Positions 24,654-33,410 of a stretch of 64,000 nt of DNA are shown one piece after another. This stretch comes from Citrobacter koseri ATCC BAA-895. Lineage in GTDB: Bacteria > Pseudomonadota > Gammaproteobacteria > Enterobacterales > Enterobacteriaceae. The DNA is taken from NCBI RefSeq assembly GCF_000018045.1, contig NC_009792.1:2666001-2730000 (forward strand), in the 5' to 3' direction. The notes below the pieces were generated by a model. That model did not search any database and had not been told where the DNA came from. It saw only the letters and a list, made by a program, of their open reading frames with translations. The position numbers and the translations under genes are program-made. Positions within the stretch are counted from its first letter, which is position 1. Each line of letters opens with the position of its first letter.

Positions 24654-26736
24654 ATTGCGCAACGCGCTGAGCGTGCTCCGTCAGGGGCAAGTCGGCGTGC
24701 CTATTCTGCTTCTCTGCGTGCTGGCAATGGTTATTCTGCCGTTGTCGCCGCTGATGCTGGATATTCTGTTTACCTTTAATATCGTCCTGGCGGTCATCGT
24801 GCTGCTGGTATCGGTGAATATGCAGCGTCCGCTGGACTTTGCGATTTTCCCGACGCTGTTGCTGATCACGACGTTAATGCGTCTGACGCTGAACGTCGCC
24901 TCTACCCGCGTGGTGTTGCTGCACGGTCATGAAGGCGAAGGCGCGGCGGGTAAGGTCATTGAAGCCTTTGGTCAGGTGGTCATCGGCGGCGATTTCGTCG
25001 TCGGTTTCGTGGTGTTTATCATCCTGATGATCATCAACTTCGTGGTAGTCACCAAAGGGGCGGAACGTATTTCCGAGGTTTCCGCGCGCTTTACCCTGGA
25101 TGCGTTGCCGGGCAAACAGATGGCTATCGACGCCGATCTGAACGCGGGTCTGATTAACCAGCAGCAGGCCCGAAACCGCCGACAGGAAGTATCGAAAGAA
25201 GCAGACTTCTACGGTGCGATGGACGGCGCGTCGAAGTTTGTTCGCGGTGACGCCATCGCCGGGATCATGGTGCTGATCATCAACGTGATCGGCGGTATCT
25301 GTATCGGTATTTTTAAATACGATCTCGATGCCAGCCACGCGTTCCGCCAGTACGTACTGCTGACCATTGGTGACGGTCTGGTCGCCCAGATCCCGTCGCT
25401 GCTGCTGGCGACTGCCGCAGCGATTATCGTGACCCGCGTCAGCGAAGGCAATGACGTCAGCGATGAGATTAAAATCCAGCTTCTCTCTCGCCCGAAGGTG
25501 CTCTATACCGCCGCTTTCGTGATGTTTATTCTCGCGATTGTGCCGGGAATGCCGCACATTGCCTTCCTGAGCTTCACCGCCCTGCTGCTGTTTGCCGCCT
25601 GGCGGCAGAGCAAAGCGGTGCAGCCCGCCCAGGAAGAGACGGATATGGAGGCCATCACCGAAGCCATCGCGCCGGATGCGACGCCAGGCGTTTCCTGGGA
25701 AAGCATTCCATTGGTGGAGCCCATTGGCCTGAATCTCGGCTATAAACTGGTCACGCTGGTGGATGAGTCGAAGGGCAGTCCGTTGTCACAACGTATACGC
25801 GGCGTTCGCCAGGTCATTTCCGAGCACTGCGGCGTACTGCTGCCGGAGATCCGCATCCGGGAAAACTTCCGCCTGAAACCGGCGCAATACGCGATTCATA
25901 TCAACGGCATTCGTACCGCACTCGGCGAAGTCCAGGCTGAAAAACTGATGGCGATTCCCGGCACTGAATTGTACGGGGAGATCAACGGCATACTGGATAC
26001 CGACCCCGCTTACGGCATGGCGATTGTCTGGATCGACCCGGAACAAAAGGCGAAAGCGCTGAATCTTGGTTATCAGGTGGTTGACTGCGCGAGCGTGGTG
26101 GCGACGCACGTCAACAAGGTCGCCCGCGAGCATCTGCCAGATCTGTTTAACTATGACGATATTACCCACCTGCATGCGCGCCTGGCGCTCCAGGCGCCAA
26201 AGCTGGCGGAGGATTTAAATGCCGCGTTTAACTACAGTCTGCTGCTGCGCATTTATCGCCAGTTATTGCTGGAGCAGATTTCACTGAAGGATATCGTCAC
26301 CATCGCGTCCACATTGCTGGAAAGCGTCACCGTGACGAAAGATCCCGTGCTGCTGACCTCCGACGTGCGCTATGCTCTGCGCCGCGCCATCGTTCACACC
26401 ATTAACGGCGATCGTCAACAACTCGCGGCCTACACCATCGACAGCCAACTGGAGAATATGCTGCTGGGCGCGCTCAACCAGGCGCAGCAGGCCGGAAAAG
26501 TGGCGCTGGATAGCTTCCCTGTCGATCCGAACATTCTGACCCAGTTGCAAACGACAATGCCGATGATTTACGAGCAGATGAAGGCGAAAGGGCTGCCGCC
26601 GCTGCTGCTGGTAACGCCGCAGCTACGTCCGGTGATCTCCCGCTATGGCCGACTGTTCGCCAGCGGGCTGCATATTCTTTCTTATAATGAAGTGCCGGAT
26701 GATGCGGATCTGAACGTCGTAGGGACGCTGGCATAA
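24640..26736 (+). CDS. lfhA: Flagellar export gate protein LfhA (FlhA family)
   Basis: Largest export gate component, 698 residues. N-terminal half with about eight membrane helices includes ASTRVVLLHG and the strongly conserved linker FYGAMDGASKFVRGDAIAGI; the C-terminal cytoplasmic domain begins near PLVEPIGLNLGYKLVTLVD. Known to form a nonameric ring and dock chaperone-substrate complexes. It is the last gene of this operon; a perfect 11-bp hairpin follows at 26753. Confidence 0.97.
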   Translation: MANSKLRNALSVLRQGQVGVPILLLCVLAMVILPLSPLMLDILFTFNIVLAVIVLLVSVNMQRPLDFAIFPTLLLITTLMRLTLNVASTRVVLLHGHEGEGAAGKVIEAFGQVVIGGDFVVGFVVFIILMIINFVVVTKGAERISEVSARFTLDALPGKQMAIDADLNAGLINQQQARNRRQEVSKEADFYGAMDGASKFVRGDAIAGIMVLIINVIGGICIGIFKYDLDASHAFRQYVLLTIGDGLVAQIPSLLLATAAAIIVTRVSEGNDVSDEIKIQLLSRPKVLYTAAFVMFILAIVPGMPHIAFLSFTALLLFAAWRQSKAVQPAQEETDMEAITEAIAPDATPGVSWESIPLVEPIGLNLGYKLVTLVDESKGSPLSQRIRGVRQVISEHCGVLLPEIRIRENFRLKPAQYAIHINGIRTALGEVQAEKLMAIPGTELYGEINGILDTDPAYGMAIVWIDPEQKAKALNLGYQVVDCASVVATHVNKVAREHLPDLFNYDDITHLHARLALQAPKLAEDLNAAFNYSLLLRIYRQLLLEQISLKDIVTIASTLLESVTVTKDPVLLTSDVRYALRRAIVHTINGDRQQLAAYTIDSQLENMLLGALNQAQQAGKVALDSFPVDPNILTQLQTTMPMIYEQMKAKGLPPLLLVTPQLRPVISRYGRLFASGLHILSYNEVPDDADLNVVGTLA

Positions 26737-26752
26737 CCGGCAGGAGATCGAC

Positions 26753-26780
26753 AAAGGAGATCGCGATGACGATCTCCTTT
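26753..26780. terminator. Terminator hairpin after lfhA
   Basis: Perfect 11-bp inverted repeat AAAGGAGATCG / CGATCTCCTTT with a 6-nt loop. It lies between the lfhA stop and the convergent LprI-like gene stop, with A and T tracts on both sides, so it can act in both directions. Confidence 0.8.
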
Positions 26781-26796
26781 CCCATAACGACAGGTT

Positions 26797-27786
26797 TTAT
26801 TGATCCAGGTAACGCAGTTTCCAGCCAGCGAGCGTACGCGGCATTTTCTTGATATCGTTACCTCTGGTGCTGAAGTAGTACAACTGCATTTTTCCGGCGC
26901 TGTCGCGTTCTACCCTCGCCGCCCAGATATTGCTTTGCGTGTACATAATAATGGCCGTATGGTTGTTCGCCGCGCCACGCACCCACATAGAGACGACCGT
27001 TGCGCCGATGTTATCTATATCATCCTGATAAATGTAAACGTTGGCGGTATCCACAAACTTCTGGTAATCATCCCCCACCAGCGCGCGGAAGCGCTCATCC
27101 ATTTTGGGGTCGGAGAAAATTCCCAGCGAGTACAGCGTCGCCTTCGGGCGAGGATCGTGATCCGAGCGCAGATAACGCCCATCAATAAATGCCCCCGTCG
27201 GCATCGAAATCCGGCATCCCCAGTCCGCGTTGCTGTAGACCTGAAGCGCGCCGCTTTTACGGGGGATAAACAGCAGTTTGCAATTACTGGTATCAGCAAT
27301 ACGTTCGACCAGCGCCATGCCGTACAGTTTTCGGGCTTCAGCCGTAAACTCATCTTTATTTAATCCCGACCAGACGCGAATATCCGTCGTGACTGACCAT
27401 TCCGCGCTTCGGCTGAACTGGATCATTCCGCCACTTAAATTGGACACACTGGTGTTCCACCACAGCCCTTCCCAGTCAAAATCCGGGGCAACGTCTGAAA
27501 TAGAACTGATGCCCTGATAGTAGGCACGCTCAATGCAGCTGTCGGAGGTACACGCCTGTAGCGACTTTTCCCATTCCTGGTACTTCTTGTGAACCTGTTG
27601 AGAAGGGTTTCTAACCAACATCGTGTGATAGATAACCGTCATTGTGCTGTCCAGCCAATGAAGATTGTCGTTGTTACAAATGGTGTTTTCTAAAGGCATA
27701 GAAGCACGCTGACAGTTAACCGCATAAGCGCTGGCAGCGGAGAATGACACAAGGAGTATCAGACAGTTAATCAGGCGACCAATCAT
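26797..27786 (-). CDS. Secreted protein with LprI/DUF1311-like N-terminal domain
   Basis: A 329-residue exported protein. Signal peptide about 1-22 (LLVSFSAASAYA). Residues about 23-80 fit the DUF1311 (LprI-type) pattern: Cys24, ENTICNNDNLHWLDSTMTVIYHTML, QACTSDSCIERAYY, with paired cysteines. The remaining 240 residues are not recognised, apart from a mixed alpha/beta look and several Trp. DUF1311 proteins include a mycobacterial lysozyme inhibitor, but function here is unknown. It converges on lfhA, 60 nt away. Confidence 0.65.
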   Translation of the reverse strand: MIGRLINCLILLVSFSAASAYAVNCQRASMPLENTICNNDNLHWLDSTMTVIYHTMLVRNPSQQVHKKYQEWEKSLQACTSDSCIERAYYQGISSISDVAPDFDWEGLWWNTSVSNLSGGMIQFSRSAEWSVTTDIRVWSGLNKDEFTAEARKLYGMALVERIADTSNCKLLFIPRKSGALQVYSNADWGCRISMPTGAFIDGRYLRSDHDPRPKATLYSLGIFSDPKMDERFRALVGDDYQKFVDTANVYIYQDDIDNIGATVVSMWVRGAANNHTAIIMYTQSNIWAARVERDSAGKMQLYYFSTRGNDIKKMPRTLAGWKLRYLDQ

Positions 27787-27953
27787 ATGAATAATCTTTA
27801 ACCAATACAGGGGCTTATTTTGGCTAAATTATGTTTTATTTGCAATAAGTCACAAGATTTTATTCACATTATGAATAATCACCTCCCTGATTTAAGTTGT
27901 TGCCGGTAAATGTCGCTTGATAACAATATGTGTTCCTCATGGATTGTTAGGTT

Positions 27954-28211
27954 ATGAAGATAGACAGTAGTAATTACATGCTTTCGACACTCTCCTCAGG
28001 TTCGTCACAAAACGATGCCAGTCGCAAACCTCTCGGCATCACGCGTAACAGCGGGCAGGCCAGTCCACAAAGCGGCTACTGGCAATTGTCCAGCACCGCG
28101 GTATCGGCTGTAGTGAACCTAAAAAAAGGGGAAATGATGCCTTATTATCAGGGCTCGCCCGTGCAATGGCAGTTAATTCAGTATGATTTAGGTAAAGAGA
28201 CGCCAGTCTGA
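27954..28211 (+). CDS. Small hypothetical protein, 85 residues
   Basis: Not recognised. Polar, Ser-rich N-terminal half (MKIDSSNYMLSTLSSGSSQ) and a more hydrophobic end (GYWQLSSTAVSAVVNL... VQWQLIQYDLG). No signal peptide or membrane helix. A possible ribosome-binding site (GTTAGG) is seen just before the ATG. It stands alone between the divergent LprI-like gene and the convergent EAL gene. Could be genuine or chance. Confidence 0.4.
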   Translation: MKIDSSNYMLSTLSSGSSQNDASRKPLGITRNSGQASPQSGYWQLSSTAVSAVVNLKKGEMMPYYQGSPVQWQLIQYDLGKETPV

Positions 28212-28337
28212 ATCATCGCTATACAGCATAATTATTATGAGCGGTAATCTGTCACGCACTTGAGATAGCTTATCGTTCATATCACGCCCCCTCCCCCGCG
28301 CAGAGTCCTTCAGGATATAATTCCTATAATCAGTATG

Positions 28338-29879
28338 TTACGTGACAACCTGATAACCTCTGATAAAGCGGATAAAATTCGCGAATGAAAGTGGCCGGGA
28401 GAAGAAATAGCCCTGAAAGAAATCAACATTTTTAGATCGAAGATAATCAACCTGGTACTTATGCTCCACCCCTTCCGCAGTCGTTTGAATACGCATTCTT
28501 TGTGCCATCTCGACCACACAATCAACAAGCGGCGTATTTTTCCCTTCCGAAATCAGATTAATAAACATGCGACCTATTTTAATATTCTCTGGCCGCAGGC
28601 CAGTGATATAAGACAGGTTAGAAAACCCCGTGCCAAAGTCATCCAGCGACAGCCCGACATTATGAATCTTCATATAATCAATTTTATTGGAGATATCATC
28701 ATTCACTTCGATCTCTCCACGCTCGGTGATTTCAAAAACAAGTTGCAGGTTCTGTTCGCGAAACACACCTGAATACGTCCCGATGAATGAATAAAAAGAG
28801 TCCTTCACCAGATGAGCATGGCTGATGTTCAGGTTAAATTTAAAACCCGGTTTAAATACCGTGACCGAGCGTTGAATATCGATAACCACCAGATCCAGTA
28901 ATCCTTTCGTCAGGTCGGCAATCAACCCGGCACGTTCTGCCACCGGGATAAAGATATCGGGAGAAACAGAACCCGCTTCACAATGTTGCCAGCGGGCCAG
29001 AACTTCCGCGCCAATCACGCGGTTTGTTTTGGCGCATACAATAGGCTGGTAGTAAGGCTGGATTTCATTTCTTCTGATGGCTACCGCAAGGTGATGAGGT
29101 AATGATGCCCGATGCGATAACAGTAACCAGAGCAATATGGATGATACGAGCGCGCTGGCGATAATCATCGCAATATAGCGCCATGAGTGGGCGATCACGA
29201 CCAGCGCATCCCCCAGTTCGGTTTTTCGCCAGGCAATCGTATAAAGTTTGTTATAACTTTCCGCTTTTATATAGTGTGAAAAATGCGACTCCTGCAAACT
29301 CCCGGGTTTAACGCCAGAGGCGGTTAAAATTTTATCGTTCATGCGTAAAACAATACGATCGCTGAACGCCATATTTTTGATGCGCTCAACAATAATGCGC
29401 ACATCAGAAGCCGCAAATATTCTTCCCGCCGGATAAGAAACATAAAGCATCATGATGAAATCATGCGGAGAGGTGATCACCCGATCAACCCTTATGCCCT
29501 GCTGTAAAGAGAGAGCAGGACTCAGGGTGTACCCTTTGTTGTAGAGTAGCGAGGAACAATAAATCGTATTGCCCTGCGTAAAGTTAAGCGACTGAAGATG
29601 CGGGTAGCGTGTGGGGATAATATTGAGCTTTTTTTCCAGTGTCGTATTACAGGGCTGACCCAGTAACGGTTGCGCCTGCGCAATCGCCAGTCGGGCATCG
29701 CCTAATACTTTATCGACGACAAAAGCCAGACTTTTGACCTCAGATTGCAGCAGCGCCTGCTTACTTTGCTGTACGCTCGTTAACTCCAGCCACAGCACGC
29801 TGGCAAATACCAGAAAAAACAGAAAGACAGAAGCTGTAAGGATTCTTTTATCTGATTTTGTTATAAACCTTAAAGACAT
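28338..29879 (-). CDS. CSS-motif EAL-domain cyclic-di-GMP phosphodiesterase
   Basis: A 513-residue membrane protein of the enteric CSS-EAL class. Membrane helices at about 13-32 and 236-254 flank a periplasmic sensor domain with the CSS motif (Cys108-Ser-Ser) and a partner Cys77, where disulfide state controls activity in characterised homologues. The EAL domain (about 262-513) keeps the catalytic set: Glu292 (AEVL), Asn351, Glu383, Asp413-Asp414 (DDFGTG), Lys434, Glu469, Gln489. The usual KID is KIG here (Gly436). It should hydrolyse c-di-GMP and so favour motility over adhesion, which suits its place between flagellar and fimbrial genes (inference). Confidence 0.9.
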   Translation of the reverse strand: MSLRFITKSDKRILTASVFLFFLVFASVLWLELTSVQQSKQALLQSEVKSLAFVVDKVLGDARLAIAQAQPLLGQPCNTTLEKKLNIIPTRYPHLQSLNFTQGNTIYCSSLLYNKGYTLSPALSLQQGIRVDRVITSPHDFIMMLYVSYPAGRIFAASDVRIIVERIKNMAFSDRIVLRMNDKILTASGVKPGSLQESHFSHYIKAESYNKLYTIAWRKTELGDALVVIAHSWRYIAMIIASALVSSILLWLLLSHRASLPHHLAVAIRRNEIQPYYQPIVCAKTNRVIGAEVLARWQHCEAGSVSPDIFIPVAERAGLIADLTKGLLDLVVIDIQRSVTVFKPGFKFNLNISHAHLVKDSFYSFIGTYSGVFREQNLQLVFEITERGEIEVNDDISNKIDYMKIHNVGLSLDDFGTGFSNLSYITGLRPENIKIGRMFINLISEGKNTPLVDCVVEMAQRMRIQTTAEGVEHKYQVDYLRSKNVDFFQGYFFSRPLSFANFIRFIRGYQVVT

Positions 29880-29900
29880 ATCAGGTCGCTTCTTTTCTAC

Positions 29901-30375
29901 TCAGGGCACTCTGTATTCAGGCGACACAAAACCGGCCCGTCTTAAATGACAGCAATAAAAAGGATGGATACCCAATTTGCATGTAACGACGACGTTCTGC
30001 GATGCCAGAATAGTCACGCCATAAATTATTTTATCCGGTGACAGTCCTCGCGCCATACGGACAAAGCGTGAATACGCACTGCTGCTGTCGCGCACAGTGA
30101 TTGATGGTAACAACGCCATTTCCCGGGCAATCAATTCGGTTATGAAAAGAGGCCCATAACGCATTGCTGTAGGGGAAAACGTGCAGGATTTTGATGTTCC
30201 TTTTTTTCCCGTTCGCCAGGACGCCTGAATCCTCCGGGGAGATAACGGAACCTGTGCGTAAAAAATAATCGCCCTTATACCACAGAATGAACTTAAGATT
30301 TTCCGCTCCGCTAGTCAGCGCAAAGGCGGTTCCCGTTGTCGGGCACACCAGGTTATTTTCGACGCTCCACTCCAT
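29901..30375 (-). pseudogene. Probable frameshifted hypothetical gene
   Basis: Two overlapping minus-strand reading frames. The first (30375-30031) has a good ribosome-binding site (AAGGAG) and a protein-like start (MEWSVENNLVCPTTGTAFAL), then seems to lose sense after NGKKRNIK. The second (to 29901) contains protein-like FITELIAREMALLPSITVRD. A run of seven A at about 30199-30205 (minus-strand GGGAAAAAAAGG) is exactly where a one-base change would join them into one product of about 155 residues. No family was recognised. Alternatives: a programmed frameshift, a sequencing error, or a real 114-residue protein. Confidence 0.4.
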
Positions 30376-30686
30376 AACAAACTCCTTTTGTTGTATGTTC
30401 GTCCATTAACGCCCTAAGAGAATTACTAATACTCTGCCTCATGTCTAACAGAAATAAGAAAAATCAAAAACCTTACGCTTGAACAGAAAACAAATACTTT
30501 ATTTACACATTGACAAGGCGATCTGATTTGACTTAATGAAACATATCAGCTAACCCTGCATCTATTTTTTAAAATATCAACAGAATTTATAGCAATCATA
30601 CAACATAAGATTTAAGTACAGGCCGGATTGTGTCGCAATGGTACTCAGGCAATTTGAGCAAAATAACAAATGAAGGAGTCTGATGT
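30376..30686. other. AT-rich intergenic region, no gene recognised
   Basis: About 310 nt between the broken gene and the 176-residue orphan, which diverge from here. It must hold both promoters. A TTGACA is present at 30510-30515, but no convincing -10 element follows at the right spacing. No repeat or RNA gene is evident. Confidence 0.5.
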
Positions 30687-31217
30687 ATGGACATAATATT
30701 TATTATCTCCTTAATCATAATTGGCTGCATCCTGGCGCTGTCTGGAGGATGGATACTCATTCTGAAAGCCGAAGCTAAAATAGAACAAAAAATAATGGAT
30801 GGGCTGGAACTCAAAAGGAAAGAGGATCAGAATAATAAAATTCTGCAAAAATATGAGGAGCTGTTAGCAATGGAAATCGAATGGCATACGTATCGAATAT
30901 CCACCATTGAGTTTTTCATTACAAAAGTGAAGAGTAAAAGCGCCACAGAAACGCCGATAACACAACCGACAATAAGCGGCGACAGCAAACTTTACTCCAA
31001 AATAAAAGCATTAATATCTATTTACTTTCCGCATCTACAGGATGATTATAATACGCTGTGTAAAGTTTCAAACTGCTCTATCTATTTTGACTTTATCTAC
31101 GGCAGATGTACCAGCAGCAATAAAGTCATTACCACACTGACAGAAAAGCGAGCGCAATTTAAATCGCTGTCTACGGAATTTCAAAACAAAATCCGAAAAG
31201 AAGTCACCATTACATGA
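30687..31217 (+). CDS. Hypothetical membrane-anchored coiled-coil protein
   Basis: A 176-residue protein not assigned to a family. An N-terminal membrane helix (about 3-28, IIFIISLIIIGCILALSGGWILIL) is followed by a charged helical stretch (about 30-60) likely to form a coiled coil, then a soluble domain with Cys128 and Cys132 (the CKVSNCS stretch) and Cys141. A ribosome-binding site AAGGAG precedes the ATG. Base composition is AT-rich compared with the flagellar genes, suggesting acquisition. Confidence 0.55.
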   Translation: MDIIFIISLIIIGCILALSGGWILILKAEAKIEQKIMDGLELKRKEDQNNKILQKYEELLAMEIEWHTYRISTIEFFITKVKSKSATETPITQPTISGDSKLYSKIKALISIYFPHLQDDYNTLCKVSNCSIYFDFIYGRCTSSNKVITTLTEKRAQFKSLSTEFQNKIRKEVTIT

Positions 31218-31266
31218 TACGTGATTCGCACCCGATGCGGGGCTGAGTCACCGGCAAGGGAATCGC

Positions 31267-31320
31267 CCTGAAGATAGAGACTGGCGAAGAATGCAGCACA
31301 TCGTCAGTCATCTCTTCAGG
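31267..31320. terminator. Long imperfect hairpin between convergent genes
   Basis: CCTGAAGA / TCTTCAGG outer stem with an inner GACTG / CAGTC, together spanning 54 nt, between the stop of the 176-residue orphan and the stop of cueP. Probably a terminator for one or both, although the following T tract is weak. Confidence 0.4.
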
Positions 31321-31332
31321 CTGTTTATCCCT

Positions 31333-31881
31333 TTACGAGGCAGCGCGTAATTGCAGGTCGGTCAGGCAAGTCTGACTGTCATTCGCGGTTTTAAACGAAT
31401 AAGCCGCTTTTTTCCCCTCATGACTGATTTCAATCATCCCCTCAGTGTTACGCGGTAGCCATAACCCGATAAAGCCATTCTGATAACTTTTCATTTTCTT
31501 ATGTATCAACACCGTACCGTTCCGATCTGTCACGTTCACATCAAACCAGGTGTCCGGCATTTCTCCCTGGCAACCTGAAAGACTGTGGTTAAAACAGGGA
31601 TGGGTTTGATATTCATAAGGCGCCAGCGAGAGATAAAATTTCTCACCCAGCGGAAAGGTGTACGTTTCGCCATTCGCCGACAGTTTCAGATCCGTGCTGG
31701 TCACAGAAGCGGTATACGGTAAAGGACGCGCCTGAGGGTTTTGATCGATAGCATCCACCATTTGCTCAACCGATTTTCCCGCCAGCCCGCGTTCAGCCAA
31801 AAACGCCGTTTCCTGCGTCGATGCCATTGAGATATTACTTAGTGCAATAAATAATAATAAAGACTGAATGATTTTCGGCAT
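31333..31881 (-). CDS. cueP: Periplasmic copper-binding protein CueP
   Basis: CueP-family periplasmic protein, 182 residues; in Salmonella it binds copper, delivers it to superoxide dismutase SodCII and helps copper resistance. Signal peptide about 1-20. The family signature GLAGKSVEQMVDAIDQNPQARPLPY is complete, as are the three conserved cysteines at 96, 104 and 172 (HPCFNHSLSGCQGE; SQTCLTDLQL). A palindrome AATTGTG-TTT-CACAATT overlaps the likely -10 region upstream. No CueR-type dyad was recognised. Confidence 0.93.
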   Translation of the reverse strand: MPKIIQSLLLFIALSNISMASTQETAFLAERGLAGKSVEQMVDAIDQNPQARPLPYTASVTSTDLKLSANGETYTFPLGEKFYLSLAPYEYQTHPCFNHSLSGCQGEMPDTWFDVNVTDRNGTVLIHKKMKSYQNGFIGLWLPRNTEGMIEISHEGKKAAYSFKTANDSQTCLTDLQLRAAS

Positions 31882-32304
31882 AATTATTATCCTTGTACGA
31901 ATTGTGTTTCACAATTATACGTCTTTTCAGGAAGAAGAAGACAGGCGCACATCAGGTAAAGTTTAGAAAAGATCTGTATGAGCGTGCTAAATAAGCAAAA
32001 AAATGAAAGACATGCAGTCCAATAAAAAAGAGTTCAAGTGACCATATCACAATTATGAACTTTTTCCTGTAAAATATATGTTATATGAACAACCAACTGA
32101 TAACATGTCAACACTGATAAAAGCGTAATACATCAATGTAAACAGAACACGCCTGAGTCCAGAGTCTCATTTATTCTCTCCGGTACATTGTCCTTGCATC
32201 TTAAATCCAATGAGAAAAAATAATAATCTTGACAATATAATTACACAGCATAAATATGGGCAATAAGAAATAAAGGCATAACCTTATAAGCATAAGGAAT
32301 ATTT
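31882..32304. other. AT-rich intergenic region with dyad upstream of cueP
   Basis: About 420 nt between divergent cueP and a 63-residue orphan. A perfect 7-bp dyad with 3-nt spacer is at 31901-31917, 20 nt ahead of the cueP ATG. On the minus strand a TATAAT is at 31920-31915, overlapping the dyad, so it may be an operator. The rest is low-GC DNA without a recognisable gene. Confidence 0.5.
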
Positions 32305-32496
32305 ATGAAAAGGGAACTGTTAAACATAAAAAAAACAGGAAGAAATAAAATAGACCACGACCTTAACTTAAAAATTAATGTCTTTAAAACGTTGCGACAA
32401 GAAAATGTCCTGATGAAGGATTATATTAATCTGCTGGAAAACAGAATTATTTTTCTGGAAGGCGTCATTCTGGAGAAAACGAAGAACAAATCATAA
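32305..32496 (+). CDS. Small hypothetical coiled-coil protein, 63 residues
   Basis: Unrecognised. Very Lys/Asn/Leu-rich, with a basic N-terminus (MKRELLNIKKTGRNK) and a C-terminal heptad-like stretch (DYINLLENRIIFLEGVILEK) that could dimerise. An AAGGA ribosome-binding site precedes the ATG and a classic rho-independent terminator follows at 32539, so it is probably a real transcription unit. The shape resembles small regulatory or adaptor proteins; function unknown. Confidence 0.5.
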   Translation: MKRELLNIKKTGRNKIDHDLNLKINVFKTLRQENVLMKDYINLLENRIIFLEGVILEKTKNKS

Positions 32497-32538
32497 GATT
32501 CTATTATACAGGCAGGGATGTCTGACTCCGTGTGCCTT

Positions 32539-32574
32539 GTCGCATAAGTAACTCTATTTATGCGACCTTTTTTT
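32539..32574 (+). terminator. Rho-independent terminator
   Basis: GTCGCATAA / TTATGCGAC stem of 9 bp with a 10-nt loop, followed by C and seven T. It ends the 63-residue orphan transcript, and its T tract runs into the stop codon of the convergent AraC-type gene. Confidence 0.9.
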
Positions 32575-33328
32575 AAACCACATTCGTACCATGACCGAAA
32601 CGCAGATAGAACTGCCCTGGCGTCATTCCCATAAAACGCCTGAACACGGCAATAAATGCACTCACATTCTCATAACCCGCTAATTGCGCGACAAGGCTGA
32701 CAGGCTCTCCGCGCAGTAAATATTCCAGCGACGAAATGACTTTCGCTTTTTGCTTCCACTGACCGAATGTTAATCCCGTCTGCTGTATAAAAAGGCGGCT
32801 CAACGTCCTGACGCTCAGCCCGGCCTGTTTCGCCAGCTCTGCCTGACTCCGCGTACAGGCCCTGTCGGCCAGTATTTTTTGCGCAATCTGTCTGACCCTT
32901 CTGTCGTCGGGAAGGATCAATTGTGAAGAGAGCGCATCAGCACAGCGAATCTCATCGACCATAACCTGCAACAGGTGGGCCAGCCGCTCTGAAGGCTCTC
33001 CGATGGTTCCCTCCCCACAAATTTTCTCAAGCAACAGCAGTAAAAAAGGCGACGCTGCCCGAACGCACGGTGAGGAGGGAAAGACCCCGCAATATTCCAC
33101 GCTGAAGTGCAGACTGGCGCCATATGCACTCACCGGCATCCACGCACAATGGGGTAACGACGGCGGAAGCCACCCTACCGAACCGGGCGTCAACGCCCAC
33201 TGCCCTTGTTCCGTTTCGACCATCACCATGCCACGCGTGATCCAGTACAACTGCCCGCCAGGGTGATGGTGCCACTGAGTCGTATGCTTAGAGGAGTGAT
33301 GTAAAGGTTGAATGCTTTCTATCATCAT
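32573..33328 (-). CDS. AraC-family regulator with cupin N-terminus
   Basis: A 251-residue transcription regulator. The N-terminal cupin-like sensor has HHHPGGQLYWITRGMVMVE and GSVGWLPPSLPHCAWMP. The C-terminal double helix-turn-helix (about 145-245) includes RSQAELAKQAGLSVRTLSRLF and SLVAQLAGYENVSAFIAVFRRFMGMTPGQF, the AraC hallmark. It is of the type that controls a neighbouring efflux or detoxification gene, and is divergent from the NTF2-like gene 80 nt away, its most likely target. Effector unknown. Confidence 0.9.
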   Translation of the reverse strand: MMIESIQPLHHSSKHTTQWHHHPGGQLYWITRGMVMVETEQGQWALTPGSVGWLPPSLPHCAWMPVSAYGASLHFSVEYCGVFPSSPCVRAASPFLLLLLEKICGEGTIGEPSERLAHLLQVMVDEIRCADALSSQLILPDDRRVRQIAQKILADRACTRSQAELAKQAGLSVRTLSRLFIQQTGLTFGQWKQKAKVISSLEYLLRGEPVSLVAQLAGYENVSAFIAVFRRFMGMTPGQFYLRFGHGTNVV

Positions 33329-33410
33329 GGCCGATTTAGCGTATTTATTGTCTTACTACGGTTACTTTGCCGCTTCAGTCTGAGGGTAATCTTCCCTGTA
33401 CGCAATCACG

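Noticed and set aside
24874..25557. Long minus-strand open frame opposite lfhA
   Set aside because: Low-complexity His/Asp-rich translation, no start signal, entirely inside a certain gene.
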